A stretch of 64,000 nt of DNA, taken from NCBI GenBank assembly GCA_963759125.1, contig CAVWXN010000005.1, positions 186,001 to 250,000 on the forward strand, in the 5' to 3' direction. How positions within the stretch are numbered: the first letter of the stretch is position 1; each line of letters opens with the position of its first letter. This stretch comes from JABDQA01 sp963759125 (lineage in GTDB: Bacteria; Desulfobacterota; Desulfobulbia; Desulfobulbales; Desulfocapsaceae). The notes under the pieces were generated by a model. That model was not told the origin of the DNA and did not search any database. It saw only the letters and a list, made by a program, of their open reading frames with translations. The translations under genes were made by a program, and so were the position numbers. Below are positions 26,913 to 36,232 of the stretch, piece by piece.

Positions 26913-28133
26913 ATGAAATATTTGATTCTCGTCGGTGACGGTATGGGTGACCACCCGATACCGGAACTCGGCAACAAAACGCCGCTCGAGGCGGCCTCCA
27001 CTCCTGCCATGGACGAATTGTGTCGGCACAGCACCCTGTTCGAGGTCGCCACCGTACCCGATGGTTTTCATCCCGGCAGCGATGTCGCCAACATGTCCCT
27101 GCTGGGCTATGACCCGGCTCACTATTACACCGGCAGGGCGCCTCTTGAGGCGGCCAGCATGGGAATCGATCTGGCCCCTGATGAAACGGCATTTCGCTGT
27201 AATCTGGTGACGCTTGACTACGAAGATGAGCGAACCACCATGATCGATTTTTCCGCCGGCCACATCAGCAGTGAAGAGGCGGCGGAGTTAATCTCGGCAA
27301 TTCAGCAGAAATGCGGCAGCGAACGATTTCGATTCTGCCCCGGCATCAGCTATCGCCATCTGCTGGTGGTGAAGGATTCAGTCGCCAACCTCAGCACCGT
27401 CCCGCCCCACGATTATATCGGTAGAGATGTAACGGATCACTTTGGAACCTACCTGGCAGCCCGGGACTGGGCCGCGCTGGTGCTCGAAGCCCGGAATATC
27501 CTGGCGGAGCATCCCGTAAATCTGGAGCGTATCGCCCAGGGAAAACGACCGGCCACCAGCATTTGGCCCTGGGGTTCAGGCAAAATGCCGGCCATGCCAA
27601 CGCTTAAAAAACGATTCAACCTAAGCGGTACGATGATCTCAGCGGTCGATCTGCTCAATGGGCTTGGTGTCTGTGTCGGGCTCAACATTGCCAAGGTCGA
27701 GGGCGTTACCGGGTATATCGATACCAATTACGAAGGCAAGGCCACAGCAGCCATCGAAGCGCTTGAAGAGCAGGATTTCGTCTTTGTCCATCTGGAAGCC
27801 CCCGACGAGGCCGGCCACCAGGGAAGACTCGATCACAAGATTCAGGCCATCGAGGATTTTGACAAAAGGATTGTTGCCCCCATCACCGCTGCCCTTCGGG
27901 ACCGCCAGCAAACGTTTCGGATGGTCGTCACCATGGATCACTTCACCCCGCTCTCACTGCAGACCCATACGGCAGAACCGGTTCCGGCCCTGATCTATGA
28001 TTCGAGACAGTCCTCCAGAGTTTCAGACCATTCGCTTGACGAACGGCTGTTGAAAGGTGACAACGGTCTTCAACAGATTGACGGCCATACCTTGATCGAA
28101 TTCCTGCTGGAAAAAGAAGCTCACCATGACTGA
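26913..28133 (+). CDS. ApgM-family phosphotransferase, proposed homoserine kinase / cofactor-independent phosphoglycerate mutase
   Basis: 406 residues of the alkaline-phosphatase superfamily. Metal and nucleophile motifs are ILVGDGMGDHPIPELGNKTP, the nucleophile serine near GSDVANMSLLGYDP, and FVHLEAPDEAGHQG and TMDHFTPL with metal-binding D/H residues. The family includes archaeal-type phosphoglycerate mutase and a branch found next to hom that has been proposed to be a non-orthologous homoserine kinase. Direct adjacency to hom favours the second reading. Since a classical-type kinase sits beside thrC at 7.4 kb, its exact role is open. Confidence 0.8.
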   Translation: MKYLILVGDGMGDHPIPELGNKTPLEAASTPAMDELCRHSTLFEVATVPDGFHPGSDVANMSLLGYDPAHYYTGRAPLEAASMGIDLAPDETAFRCNLVTLDYEDERTTMIDFSAGHISSEEAAELISAIQQKCGSERFRFCPGISYRHLLVVKDSVANLSTVPPHDYIGRDVTDHFGTYLAARDWAALVLEARNILAEHPVNLERIAQGKRPATSIWPWGSGKMPAMPTLKKRFNLSGTMISAVDLLNGLGVCVGLNIAKVEGVTGYIDTNYEGKATAAIEALEEQDFVFVHLEAPDEAGHQGRLDHKIQAIEDFDKRIVAPITAALRDRQQTFRMVVTMDHFTPLSLQTHTAEPVPALIYDSRQSSRVSDHSLDERLLKGDNGLQQIDGHTLIEFLLEKEAHHD

Positions 28134-28572
28134 TCCGGCTCCCTTTGTTTATACCATCCAGGTCCGGGTTCTCTATGGCGACACCGATGCCGGTGGAGTC
28201 GTCTACAACGCCAATTTTCTGCGCTATTTCGAACAGGGCAGAACCGAGCTGATGCGGGCCCATGTCTGTTCCTACAAAAAAATCGAAGAGCTGGGACTGA
28301 TCCTGCCGGTCACTGAAGCCCATGCCCGCTACAAGGCACCGGCTTTCTATGACGACCTACTCACTATCGAAACTTCGATAAAAGAATTGACCAGGTATAC
28401 CTGCAGGTTCAACTATCGAGTCACCAGGGAGGACCAGATCCGTCCCAGACCAACTCTGCTGGTCAAGGGCTACACGGTCCACGCCGCAGTTACCAGGGAA
28501 GGCAAACTGACCCGGCTCCCCGAAGATATCCTGGCCCGACTCCAATCGCTGGGTAGCTCGGCGAAACAATAG
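28126..28572 (+). CDS. ybgC: Acyl-CoA thioesterase, YbgC/4-hydroxybenzoyl-CoA type
   Basis: 148 residues, single hotdog domain. The catalytic motif is VLYGDTDAGGVVYNANFLRYFEQGRTEL, quoted here as its key parts: YGDTDAGGVVYN carries the aspartate and tyrosine of YbgC-like enzymes. It overlaps the preceding gene by 8 bases, so it is translated from the same message. YbgC proteins hydrolyse short acyl-CoA or acyl-ACP thioesters and in proteobacteria often sit near tol-pal; here the context is hom instead. Confidence 0.88.
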   Translation: MTDPAPFVYTIQVRVLYGDTDAGGVVYNANFLRYFEQGRTELMRAHVCSYKKIEELGLILPVTEAHARYKAPAFYDDLLTIETSIKELTRYTCRFNYRVTREDQIRPRPTLLVKGYTVHAAVTREGKLTRLPEDILARLQSLGSSAKQ

Positions 28573-28629
28573 CGCCCCTTTAAAACAGATTGACTTTCTC
28601 AGACTCCGTGCTATATTTGCATCTCTCAA

Positions 28630-28706
<77 letters not shown>

Positions 28707-28715
28707 AATGATATC

Positions 28716-28751
28716 AAGCGGTTAGGCTAGACATTGCCTAACCGCTTTTTG
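28716..28751 (+). terminator. Intrinsic terminator after tRNA-fMet
   Basis: The arms AAGCGGTTAGGC (28716-28727) and GCCTAACCGCTT (28736-28747) pair perfectly with an 8-base loop and are followed by TTTTGCGTTTTT. Confidence 0.9.
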
Positions 28752-28952
28752 CGTTTTTGCTAACTTATTGCTAACTGTCAGCGAGATATGGAGAATCAAT
28801 ATGGAAATAGCCGAGTGATTATTACAATCTCAAGAATCACATACCTACTATATGATGAGGGTTAACTCATGTCTCTTTGTCCCTTTCCATCACATCACCA
28901 TAGATTTGAACTGGACAGCTGTTATGATAGAAAGAGATCAGGCTAGTAGATA

Positions 28953-29005
28953 ATCAGAAACTCCGCGCAACATATTCTGTTTTATCTATTTATAATAATA
29001 TGTTA
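28953..29005 (-). repeat. 53-bp repeat, left copy (inverted relative to 45650-45702)
   Basis: The reverse complement matches 45650-45702 at 50 of 53 positions. The copy extends into an imperfect palindrome (28959-29014) with arms AACTCCGC..AACATATT and AATATGTT..GCGGAGTT. The palindromic shape plus an inverted partner suggests the end of a mobile unit or a miniature element. Confidence 0.8.
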
Positions 29006-29331
29006 AGCGGAGTTCCTTATTATCCCCAAATAGCTCGAGACTCGCCAGGCGAAGACTATCATTAACAAGTGTGCCATGAAGGTACACACTGGCAGCAGCG
29101 GCGAGTTGCCAGACATGCTGAACGAAATATAAGGGAAGGCCCCTCGAGGTTGGCTTGCAGGGGCAGGGAGCCTTTCACTAGGTAGACACTTGGCGCCTAA
29201 CACGCCGATGTGTCAAGATCTATCAACCAGAACTCTTTAATCAGGAGTGCAATCTGTAGTCATCAGCACAAAAAACTTCTAATGTATCATATAGTTAAGG
29301 TGTTTAAACGAAAGTGGTTGATATTTTTCCC

Positions 29332-29366
29332 AAACACTTTTAGTCTGTATATGAAAACAAGTGTTT
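29332..29366. promoter_or_regulatory. Dyad upstream of the IclR gene
   Basis: AAACACTT (29332-29339) and AAGTGTTT (29359-29366) form an inverted repeat about 105 bases before the regulator start. It is a candidate operator for autoregulation, on symmetry alone. Confidence 0.3.
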
Positions 29367-29469
29367 TTATATGTAAACTTTAACCAGGGGTTGCCCCAAG
29401 TTCTTGCAGAAAATGTTTTTGCCAATGGAGAAGGCCGCTTTCAAAGTCTTAACCGAACTAGATGGTTAA

Positions 29470-30231
29470 ATGGTCAAGTCAGCAACGAGAACATTGCAAA
29501 TTCTAAAAGCCGTCGGATCAACCCAAGAGGGTTTGAAACATTTTGAAATTGCAAAAGCTTTAAATATCCCAAAGGGAAGCTTATCTCTGCTTCTAACCGA
29601 CCTTACTGCAGAAGGATTTCTTCGTACGGATGCAGCCGGCAAGTGTTATAAAATTGGTCCTCAGATACTTACTCTGGCTGGACATTATCTGTCCTCACTG
29701 GATGTTGTTAAGTTAAGTACTTCAATCATTCGAAATCTATCGGCCAACACAAACGAATCGGCCGGGCTGGCCGTAAAAATGGGCTGGGATGCCATGGTTG
29801 TTTGTAAAGAAAGCTCTCAAGAACCTTTTAAATGGGATCTTGAAATTGGTACCCGCTACCCCATGTACTCTACTGCGGCGGGGAAGGCCATACTGGCACA
29901 TTTAACCGAAGAAGAGCTTCATAGTTTCTTTAAAAACGTATCTTTAGATGCTAAAACGTTTCACACAATAACCGACAAAAAAACACTATTAAAACAACTG
30001 GAAAAAATTCGTAGCGGCGCCCTGGCTTATGCGATCGAAGAACAGTATGACGGAATGATCGCGTTGGCGGGTCCTGTTTTCAACAATGAGGGAAGGGTTG
30101 TTGCTTCAATTGTTCAACCGATGCCGACTTTGAAATTTAACTCCGACAAAGAAAAAATAGTTACAAAAGAGATAAGGTTGGCATGCGAATCCCTTTCCAT
30201 AGATATGGGATATCAAGGGAGCACAACATAA
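29470..30231 (+). CDS. IclR-family transcriptional regulator
   Basis: 253 residues. The N-terminal winged helix-turn-helix (about 5-65) reads ATRTLQILKAVGSTQEGLKH, EIAKALNIPKGSLSLLLTDL. The C-terminal effector domain has YPMYSTAAGKAILAHL, the usual IclR ligand-site sequence, and AYAIEEQYDGMIALAGPVF. It lies 60 bases before an amidohydrolase gene and ahead of a TRAP operon on the same strand, so it probably controls their use in response to an organic acid. Confidence 0.92.
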   Translation: MVKSATRTLQILKAVGSTQEGLKHFEIAKALNIPKGSLSLLLTDLTAEGFLRTDAAGKCYKIGPQILTLAGHYLSSLDVVKLSTSIIRNLSANTNESAGLAVKMGWDAMVVCKESSQEPFKWDLEIGTRYPMYSTAAGKAILAHLTEEELHSFFKNVSLDAKTFHTITDKKTLLKQLEKIRSGALAYAIEEQYDGMIALAGPVFNNEGRVVASIVQPMPTLKFNSDKEKIVTKEIRLACESLSIDMGYQGSTT

Positions 30232-30291
30232 TTGGTACCTGCTCAAATTATGAGTCAGAATATCAGATAAGCTCAAAAATAGGATTGAATT

Positions 30292-31308
30292 ATGAAAAAA
30301 ATCGATTTTGAAGCCCATTTCTTTTCAAGAGGACAGCTAAACGCCCTAGCCAAAAACGAAGATTACCCGCGCTTAATGGATGCCGATGACGCCACTAAAA
30401 GACGCTTATGGCACACCCACGATGTTCCGCAGCCATATGGAGATCCGCTGTTGAATTCCTTAACTGACATGGGTCAGAAAAGAATCGCGATAATGGATGA
30501 CTGTGGCATCGATGTGCAAATCCTGAGTGTGACCGCGCCTAGTATTGATCAATTGGCGCCCGAAATCGGTGTAAATCTGGCCATTGAGGCCAACAATGAA
30601 TTGGCGGATGTTATCAGACAGTACCCGGACCGATTCATGGGCTATGCTGTTCTAGCACCAAAATCACCGGAAGCCGCGGCTCAGGAGTTGGAAAGAGCGG
30701 TAACGAAACTTGGATTCGTGGGCTGGAATACCCATTCCAACATTGGGGGTGCATATCTTGATGAAGAGCGATTTATCCCTATCTTCAGCAAGGCGGAGCA
30801 GCTGGATATTCCAGTCTATCTGCATCCAACCATCCCTGCATTCTCTGAAACCCGAACCTATGGGTTCCCGTTGGCCGGCCCAGCTTTGGGTTTTGGTATG
30901 GAAGTCTGCATGACCCTAATGCGCTTAATCTACAGCGGATTATTTGACAAACATCCAGGGCTTAAAATTATCCTGGGTCATCTGGGAGAAGGTCTGCCTT
31001 TTATAATGGAGAGAATTGACTGGGCTTATGTGAGACCTTTTGCTTCCTCTTTAAGGCCCAAAAACCTAAAAAAACCAAGTGATTATCTTAGAAACAATGT
31101 CTGGGTCACAACGAGCGGTAATTATTATAAGCCCGCCTTTACATGTACTGCCGAAGCCTTCGGTTTGGACCGGATTCTGCTCGGCACCGATTACCCCTAT
31201 GAAGAATCACGTGAATGTATTGATTTTATTGAGGGGTTGCAGCTCTCGAATGCGGAGAAGGGGAAAATCTATCATGAAAATGCAAAGCAACTTGGAATTG
31301 CAGTGTAA
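30292..31308 (+). CDS. Amidohydrolase-2 family protein, decarboxylase-like (ACMSD/gamma-resorcylate decarboxylase group)
   Basis: 338 residues of the TIM-barrel amidohydrolase 2 family. Metal-site residues are visible as the E and H of DFEAHFF, the histidine in YLHPTIP, the H of LGHLGEG and the aspartate of LLGTDYPYE. GLKIILGHLGEGLPF and the final GTDYPYE are typical of the non-oxidative decarboxylases of aromatic or muconate acids, but lactone hydrolases share the motifs. Its place between an IclR regulator and a TRAP transporter suggests that it handles the imported carboxylate. Confidence 0.82.
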   Translation: MKKIDFEAHFFSRGQLNALAKNEDYPRLMDADDATKRRLWHTHDVPQPYGDPLLNSLTDMGQKRIAIMDDCGIDVQILSVTAPSIDQLAPEIGVNLAIEANNELADVIRQYPDRFMGYAVLAPKSPEAAAQELERAVTKLGFVGWNTHSNIGGAYLDEERFIPIFSKAEQLDIPVYLHPTIPAFSETRTYGFPLAGPALGFGMEVCMTLMRLIYSGLFDKHPGLKIILGHLGEGLPFIMERIDWAYVRPFASSLRPKNLKKPSDYLRNNVWVTTSGNYYKPAFTCTAEAFGLDRILLGTDYPYEESRECIDFIEGLQLSNAEKGKIYHENAKQLGIAV

Positions 31309-31427
31309 CAAGCGTGCAGAGGCTGACTAATACCATTTGTGGCATGTAGCTTGAGGGCAATGGCTGATTAAGAGCTGTGGGCAGTAGGTTTAAAACCTAA
31401 CACGGAAAGTATAACAAGAGGAGGAGA

Positions 31428-32459
31428 TTGATCATGAACAAATGTCTGTGCAATTCGTTAATGGTGTTAATGGGTATAGCTGTTGGATTTACGTTTTTAT
31501 TTTCCACTGGTGCTATGGCGTACGATGAAAAAAGCCCATTAGTTTTAAAAGCGGCCATCGATAATCCTCCCGGAGACATGAAGGCCCAGACCATAAAAAA
31601 AATGGGAGATATGATCGAGGATCAGACCAATGGTCGGGTTAAGTTCAAGTATTTTTATGGCAGTTCACTAATTAAAAAGCCGCAATTTGTTGATGCGGTT
31701 GGTAGGGGTATCGCTGATATTTCTACAGGGCCGGTCTCTTTTGTTACAGGTAAAATACCGGAGTTGAGCATTTTTGAACTCTACGGTGGTTATGCCCTGG
31801 ATAAGTATGTGGAACTTCAAAAAGCAGTTTGGGACGACATGATAGAATTGTTTGAACCCAAAGGCATTTATCCTTTGATGTTCCAATTTAGTGGCCCAGC
31901 TATTTTCCCCCACAAAACTAAATTCCTAAAAACTCCTGCCGACTGGGAAGGCCAGAAAATGCGGCTGGCAGGACGCTGGCAATCGACTCTGGGAGAACAA
32001 TGGGGAGCGAGCCCTCTGTTTGCACCGCCCAGCGATTTGTATCTGATGCTGCAACGGGGAGTCATCGACGGTTACATGCTAATCTGGGATATCGTCAATG
32101 GACTTAAATTATATGAAGTCTCCCCTTATATCGTGGATACCGGTTTTGGTGGCAATATTGAAGTGGTCACCATGAACTTAAAAAAATGGAAGACATTAAC
32201 TGCTGAGGACCGTGAAATTTTTATTAACGTCGTCGAGGAGGTTACCCCTTGGACTTACAACGAAACCCTGAAACACTATGAAAACATTCGCAAGGACATT
32301 GTCGAAAAAGGTGGAAAGATCCATATGCTGACCGACGAAGAACGCGAACTCTATTTAAAAGATGTTCGGGCTTTGTATCCAGAGTTAAAGAAAATTTCGG
32401 GTACAATAGGCAACAAATTTATCGATACAATCGATACAAATAATTTGGGAGGCAAATAA
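31428..32459 (+). CDS. dctP: TRAP transporter solute-binding protein (DctP type)
   Basis: 343 residues. The signal peptide ends near GAMAYD. The DctP fold follows: LVLKAAIDNPPGDMKAQTIK, MIEDQTNGRVKFKYFYGSSL, VDAVGRGIADISTGPVSF, GQKMRLAGRWQSTLG and VIDGYMLIWD. A strong GAGGAGG precedes the start. It binds a carboxylate in the periplasm and passes it to the DctQM permease encoded next. Confidence 0.93.
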   Translation: MIMNKCLCNSLMVLMGIAVGFTFLFSTGAMAYDEKSPLVLKAAIDNPPGDMKAQTIKKMGDMIEDQTNGRVKFKYFYGSSLIKKPQFVDAVGRGIADISTGPVSFVTGKIPELSIFELYGGYALDKYVELQKAVWDDMIELFEPKGIYPLMFQFSGPAIFPHKTKFLKTPADWEGQKMRLAGRWQSTLGEQWGASPLFAPPSDLYLMLQRGVIDGYMLIWDIVNGLKLYEVSPYIVDTGFGGNIEVVTMNLKKWKTLTAEDREIFINVVEEVTPWTYNETLKHYENIRKDIVEKGGKIHMLTDEERELYLKDVRALYPELKKISGTIGNKFIDTIDTNNLGGK

Positions 32460-32475
32460 CCACGTTTGTCCGGCT

Positions 32476-32507
32476 GGAGAGTGGCGGTGTTTATCCCCCC
32501 ACTCTCC
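32476..32507 (+). promoter_or_regulatory. Intercistronic hairpin between TRAP binding protein and permease genes
   Basis: GGAGAGTGG (32476-32484) pairs with CCACTCTCC (32499-32507). There is no U-run. It probably protects the dctP message or reduces read-through into the permease genes. Confidence 0.55.
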
Positions 32508-32625
32508 GTCTAACCCAAGAAGGAATTCGTTTACTAATCGCTATCTTCACCTTAAAGAGGCACCCCACAATCCTGTCGTGAACATATTTTAATCTTCAAT
32601 CCTAGTCCAAGGGATCAAGCCTGTT

Positions 32626-33132
32626 ATGGAAAATAATAAACTCTGTCGAATCTACGGCGGCGTGAAAAGAATCAATACCATTTTAGCGTCGTTATCTGGG
32701 CTGATCCTGCTGTTTGTTACGTTCTCGATTTTTGTTGATGTCTTTTTACGCTATTTTTTTAACCAGCCCAGTACATGGATTACCGAAGTATCCACTTACT
32801 TGTTTTTGTATATAATCTTTCTAAGCACAAGTTATGCGCTGCAAACGGAGTTACATATCAAGGTCAATTTTCTTTCAACCTATCTACCGGATAGATACTC
32901 ACACTGGATAGAACTCCTTACTTCTCTCTTCTGCATCATTTTTACCGCGGTTCTTTTATGGCAGACATCCATCATGACATGGGCCGCTTTTGCAGAAAAA
33001 TGGACTACACCCACCATGCTAGGCGTGCCCAATGCATTGATCTATATAGTCATGGTCATTGGTTCGGCGTTTTTGCTGCTTACCTTCATCTTAAAAACTG
33101 CGTTGCAATTTATATCAGGAAAAAACCAATAA
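32626..33132 (+). CDS. dctQ: TRAP transporter small permease subunit (DctQ type)
   Basis: 168 residues with four transmembrane helices. The DctQ pattern is clear: FSIFVDVFLRYFFNQPSTWI, TEVSTYLFLYIIFLSTSYAL, and ELHIKVNFLSTYLP. It sits between the binding protein and the large permease on the same strand, the usual order. Confidence 0.9.
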   Translation: MENNKLCRIYGGVKRINTILASLSGLILLFVTFSIFVDVFLRYFFNQPSTWITEVSTYLFLYIIFLSTSYALQTELHIKVNFLSTYLPDRYSHWIELLTSLFCIIFTAVLLWQTSIMTWAAFAEKWTTPTMLGVPNALIYIVMVIGSAFLLLTFILKTALQFISGKNQ

Positions 33133-33209
33133 TGAGTGTGGCCCGGATAATCCAAGCTTACCATTCTGGACCAACCTGCTGCCTACCCTAAATATGGAGT
33201 AAGCGATCT

Positions 33210-34511
33210 ATGGACATTAGCATTATCGCCGCGCTGATTATTTTTATTCTGATTGTTTTATTGGGACTTGGAACCCCAATTGCGTTTTGTCTGGGGTTCA
33301 TGGGAGTTGTCGGTGTTCTGAGTTTTGTGGATGTGGGCGCCTTGTATCAGATCGCCGAAATTGCAGCCGACTCGGGTACCAATCTTTTTATGTTGACTTT
33401 ACCGCTGTTTATTCTCATGGCTGAAGTCGTTTCATTTGCTGGTGTTGGCGATGACCTATATGAAGCAACCCACGACTGGCTCAGTTGGCTGCCGGGCGGC
33501 TTGGCTATCAGCAGCATCGCAACTTGTACAGGTTTCGCTGCCATCAGTGGGTCCAGCCCTGCCACTGCCGCAACTGTAGGGTTGATAGCCATACCCGAAA
33601 TGACTAAAAGAGGTTACAATCGCAAGTTGGCGGTAGGGGCAATAGCCGCTGGGGGAACTCTGGGTATTTTAATACCCCCAAGCATCACCATGATCATTTA
33701 TGGGATCATCACAGAAGTTTCCATCGGCAAACTGTTTATTGCCGGTATCATACCGGGTATTTTACTAGCCTTGATACTGAGTGGTGCGATCGCTGGGGCT
33801 GTGACCCTAAATCCAAGTTTGGCTCCCCGCATTGCCAGCGTTTCCTGGAAACAAAGGTTCCGAAGTTTGAGCAAGGTGTGGGCGTTTGTGTTGCTTGCAA
33901 TTAGTATTGTGGGAAGTATCTATGCGGGAATTGCGACGCCCACGGAATCGGCTGCCATTGGTGCGTCCTTGTCAATTTTTATCGCCTTGCTTTACCGGCG
34001 TCTCTCTATCAAAGCCCTCCATGGTGCTTTGCTGAGAACCGTTGGTGTTACCGCCATGATAATGTTCCTGGTCATCGGTGGTCACGTGATGGCGTTCTTG
34101 CTATCAACCCTAACCATTCCCCAATATGTAACCGAAGCTATAATGACTTTGAACGCCTCCAAATGGTTAGTGATGATCATCATAAATGCGGTCTTGCTGG
34201 TGATGGGATGTTTGTTAGACCCCATGGCTATAATGGTTATCACACTGCCTATACTGTTTCCAATTGTGACTCAGCTCGGTTTCGATCCGGTTTGGTTTGG
34301 TATTATTGTCACCATCAACGTTGAAATCGGAATGATTACACCGCCGGTGGGACTCAATCTATTTATCCTGAAGGGATCTGTTCCAGGTGTGACCATGAGG
34401 GACCTGGTGGGTGGTGCGCTGCCGTTTGCACTCCTGCTGGGTGTGGGTCTGTTATTGATTATGGTGTTCCCATCGCTGGCCACATGGCTACCGGGCCGGA
34501 TGGGGTTTTGA
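33210..34511 (+). CDS. dctM: TRAP transporter large permease subunit (DctM type)
   Basis: 433 residues with 11-13 hydrophobic segments. Conserved stretches are ISGSSPATAATVGLIAIPEM, AAGGTLGILIPPSITMIIYG and IGMITPPVGLNLFILKG. It uses the sodium gradient to move the acid delivered by the binding protein. It ends the IclR-amidohydrolase-TRAP group. Confidence 0.95.
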   Translation: MDISIIAALIIFILIVLLGLGTPIAFCLGFMGVVGVLSFVDVGALYQIAEIAADSGTNLFMLTLPLFILMAEVVSFAGVGDDLYEATHDWLSWLPGGLAISSIATCTGFAAISGSSPATAATVGLIAIPEMTKRGYNRKLAVGAIAAGGTLGILIPPSITMIIYGIITEVSIGKLFIAGIIPGILLALILSGAIAGAVTLNPSLAPRIASVSWKQRFRSLSKVWAFVLLAISIVGSIYAGIATPTESAAIGASLSIFIALLYRRLSIKALHGALLRTVGVTAMIMFLVIGGHVMAFLLSTLTIPQYVTEAIMTLNASKWLVMIIINAVLLVMGCLLDPMAIMVITLPILFPIVTQLGFDPVWFGIIVTINVEIGMITPPVGLNLFILKGSVPGVTMRDLVGGALPFALLLGVGLLLIMVFPSLATWLPGRMGF

Positions 34512-34793
34512 TAATCTTCTCGTTGCGGATAAGGGCGGATCCGCAATGCAGTCATCTGTGGACCGGAGCAACCATATCACAGACTTTGCCGCTTGGTGGT
34601 CCAAGAAAGTGGACCCACTTCTGTTTGATTAGAGGAGACACACAACTCGGATTCGGACCCATTGACTACGTAGTATCTGGTTGAAAGCAAGTACGAGAAG
34701 AGTGCTGATCTGCCTGGCGGGCTTGTCTTTGTCTTGGCTGCCTCCGTATAAGAGATCTTTTACATTTGAAATCTCAAAGGAATTGCAATTATT
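34512..34793. other. Intergenic region with a possible insertion-sequence end
   Basis: 282 bases between convergent dctM and glutamine synthetase. A short dyad (AAGTGGACCCACTT, 34611-34624) followed by TTAGAGGAGACACAC recalls the end of an IS3-type element just before its first gene, but no transposase follows. I see no gene. Confidence 0.3.
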
Positions 34794-35804
34794 TTATGAG
34801 CAGATTGTCTCTATTAAAATGGCACATACCTCATAGGGGTTCATGTTAGCTGAAGGGCGGCGATCCTCCAGATACCCCTTGCCCTGGCTTACAGTGGGTA
34901 GCGGAATCCGGATGGAAGCGCTTCGATCGCTAACTCCATATCGGAACTCATGAATAGAGCAGGTCTCATGGCGGCCGGTAAGTCGTAAATCATTGTAGGC
35001 CCCATAAACAGATATATGCTCCTCATGCCTGCCGCCAAGTTTTTGGCAGGCAGCCTCAACTGCAACATATCCCCCATCTTCTCGCATCTCCTTGGTGCTA
35101 AAATTGGTATGGGCTCCTGCACCATTCCAGTCCCCTTGCACAGGTTTGGGGTGGAGTGTAGCGTTTACACCATGGTCTTCAGCTATACGGTACAGAAGCC
35201 AGCGGGCAATCCACAACTGATCGGAAACTTCTAGTGGGCTTAGTGGGCCGATTTGAAACTCCCACTGACCAGGCATAACCTCGGCATTTATCCCAGATAT
35301 GCCAATACCGGCATGTAGACAGGCGTCCAGATGTTGTTCGACGATTTCACGACCAAAGACCTCATCGGCCCCAACACCGCAATAAAAAGGTCCTTGGGGT
35401 GCAGGGTAGCCTCCCTCAGGCCACCCGAGTGGTGATCTGCCTCGGAAGAAAGTATATTCTTGTTCAATCCCAAACCAAATTTCACGAGCCTCATGGTCTT
35501 TAGCAACTTTTGCTAAATGAACCCTTTTATTCGTTTCGTGAGCTCTACCATCAGGATAATACACCTCCGTCATAACGAGAACATGTTCTCCTCCACGAAT
35601 AGGGTCCGGCAGAAATGCCACAGGTCGCATTGCGCGGTCGCTGTCATATCCTTCGCCCTGGAGAGTACTGGAACCATCAAATCCCCAGGCAGGTATCTGG
35701 GTAAGTTTAGTAATTGGACCATCAATGATTCTGGTTTTTGAACGCAATTTTGGTGTGGGGTTATGACCGTCGATCCATATGTATTCGGCTTTGATTTTTG
35801 TCAC
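34794..35804 (-). CDS. glnII: Glutamine synthetase type II (eukaryotic type, GlnII)
   Basis: 336 residues, much shorter than the roughly 470 of GSI and matching GSII. Signatures are AEYIWIDGHNPTPKLRSKTR, PAWGFDGSSTLQGEG, WFGIEQEYTF, GINAEVMPGQWEFQIGP, HPKPVQGDWNGAGAHTNFST and FRYGVSDRSASIRIP. The start is GTG (35804) with GGAGA 7 bases upstream. It makes glutamine from glutamate, ammonia and ATP, and GSII is not adenylylated like GSI. It is unusual for this kind of organism and probably acquired by transfer with the AT-rich block. Confidence 0.93.
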   Translation of the reverse strand: MTKIKAEYIWIDGHNPTPKLRSKTRIIDGPITKLTQIPAWGFDGSSTLQGEGYDSDRAMRPVAFLPDPIRGGEHVLVMTEVYYPDGRAHETNKRVHLAKVAKDHEAREIWFGIEQEYTFFRGRSPLGWPEGGYPAPQGPFYCGVGADEVFGREIVEQHLDACLHAGIGISGINAEVMPGQWEFQIGPLSPLEVSDQLWIARWLLYRIAEDHGVNATLHPKPVQGDWNGAGAHTNFSTKEMREDGGYVAVEAACQKLGGRHEEHISVYGAYNDLRLTGRHETCSIHEFRYGVSDRSASIRIPLPTVSQGKGYLEDRRPSANMNPYEVCAILIETICS

Positions 35805-35829
35805 AGAAATGTCTCCAAGAATAAATTCG

Positions 35830-35857
35830 AATGTACAATGTATATGTTGCCTGTCAA
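35830..35857 (-). promoter_or_regulatory. Probable glnII promoter
   Basis: On the minus strand TTGACA (35852-35857), a 16-base spacer and TACATT (35830-35835), ending about 25 bases before the GTG start. Confidence 0.5.
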
Positions 35858-36232
35858 TCTGATGGACTTTTCTTTCGCCTAGGCATTAATGGCTGATATT
35901 GATTTCTCGATGTCTTTAGCTTCAGAAGTTCTGCTTCAACCAAAACTCACCTGACACGACGACATAATATTAAGTCACACTGCATATACGTGGAAATATT
36001 AATTGCCGCAAGCCCGATAATTACAGTATATATTAATATGTCGTGGCTGTATAAAGCAATGATCGGAGGCAAGGTAGGTATTAAAATATCATCTCTACTA
36101 CTCCAAGAATGAGCCTTTATATGGTCTGACATAGCTACAAATTTCAAGCTTTTATTAAATGGATGCGCATTAATGCAAAGTGGTCAAAATAGATAATTTA
36201 TTTGCGAGAAAATCTTAATCGAAACCTATGAG
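35858..36232. other. AT-rich divergent intergenic region
   Basis: 375 bases between glnII and a divergent winged-helix gene. A minus frame at 35947-36147 lacks a ribosome site and family match. I see no RNA gene. The promoter of the small regulator should lie here. Confidence 0.4.

Larger units (their letters stand above)
28752..29469. other. Long intergenic region at the left edge of the accessory block
   Basis: 718 bases without a convincing gene. It holds one copy of the 53-bp repeat (28953-29005), then a GC-richer stretch at 29030-29200 whose frames are interrupted and match nothing I recognise, then AT-rich DNA upstream of the IclR gene with a dyad at 29332-29366. The abrupt composition changes suggest patched, partly decayed DNA. 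Confidence 0.5.

Noticed and set aside
34600..34650. Intact IS3 element
   Set aside because: Only a short dyad and a leader-like stretch resemble an IS end; no transposase or second end is adjacent.
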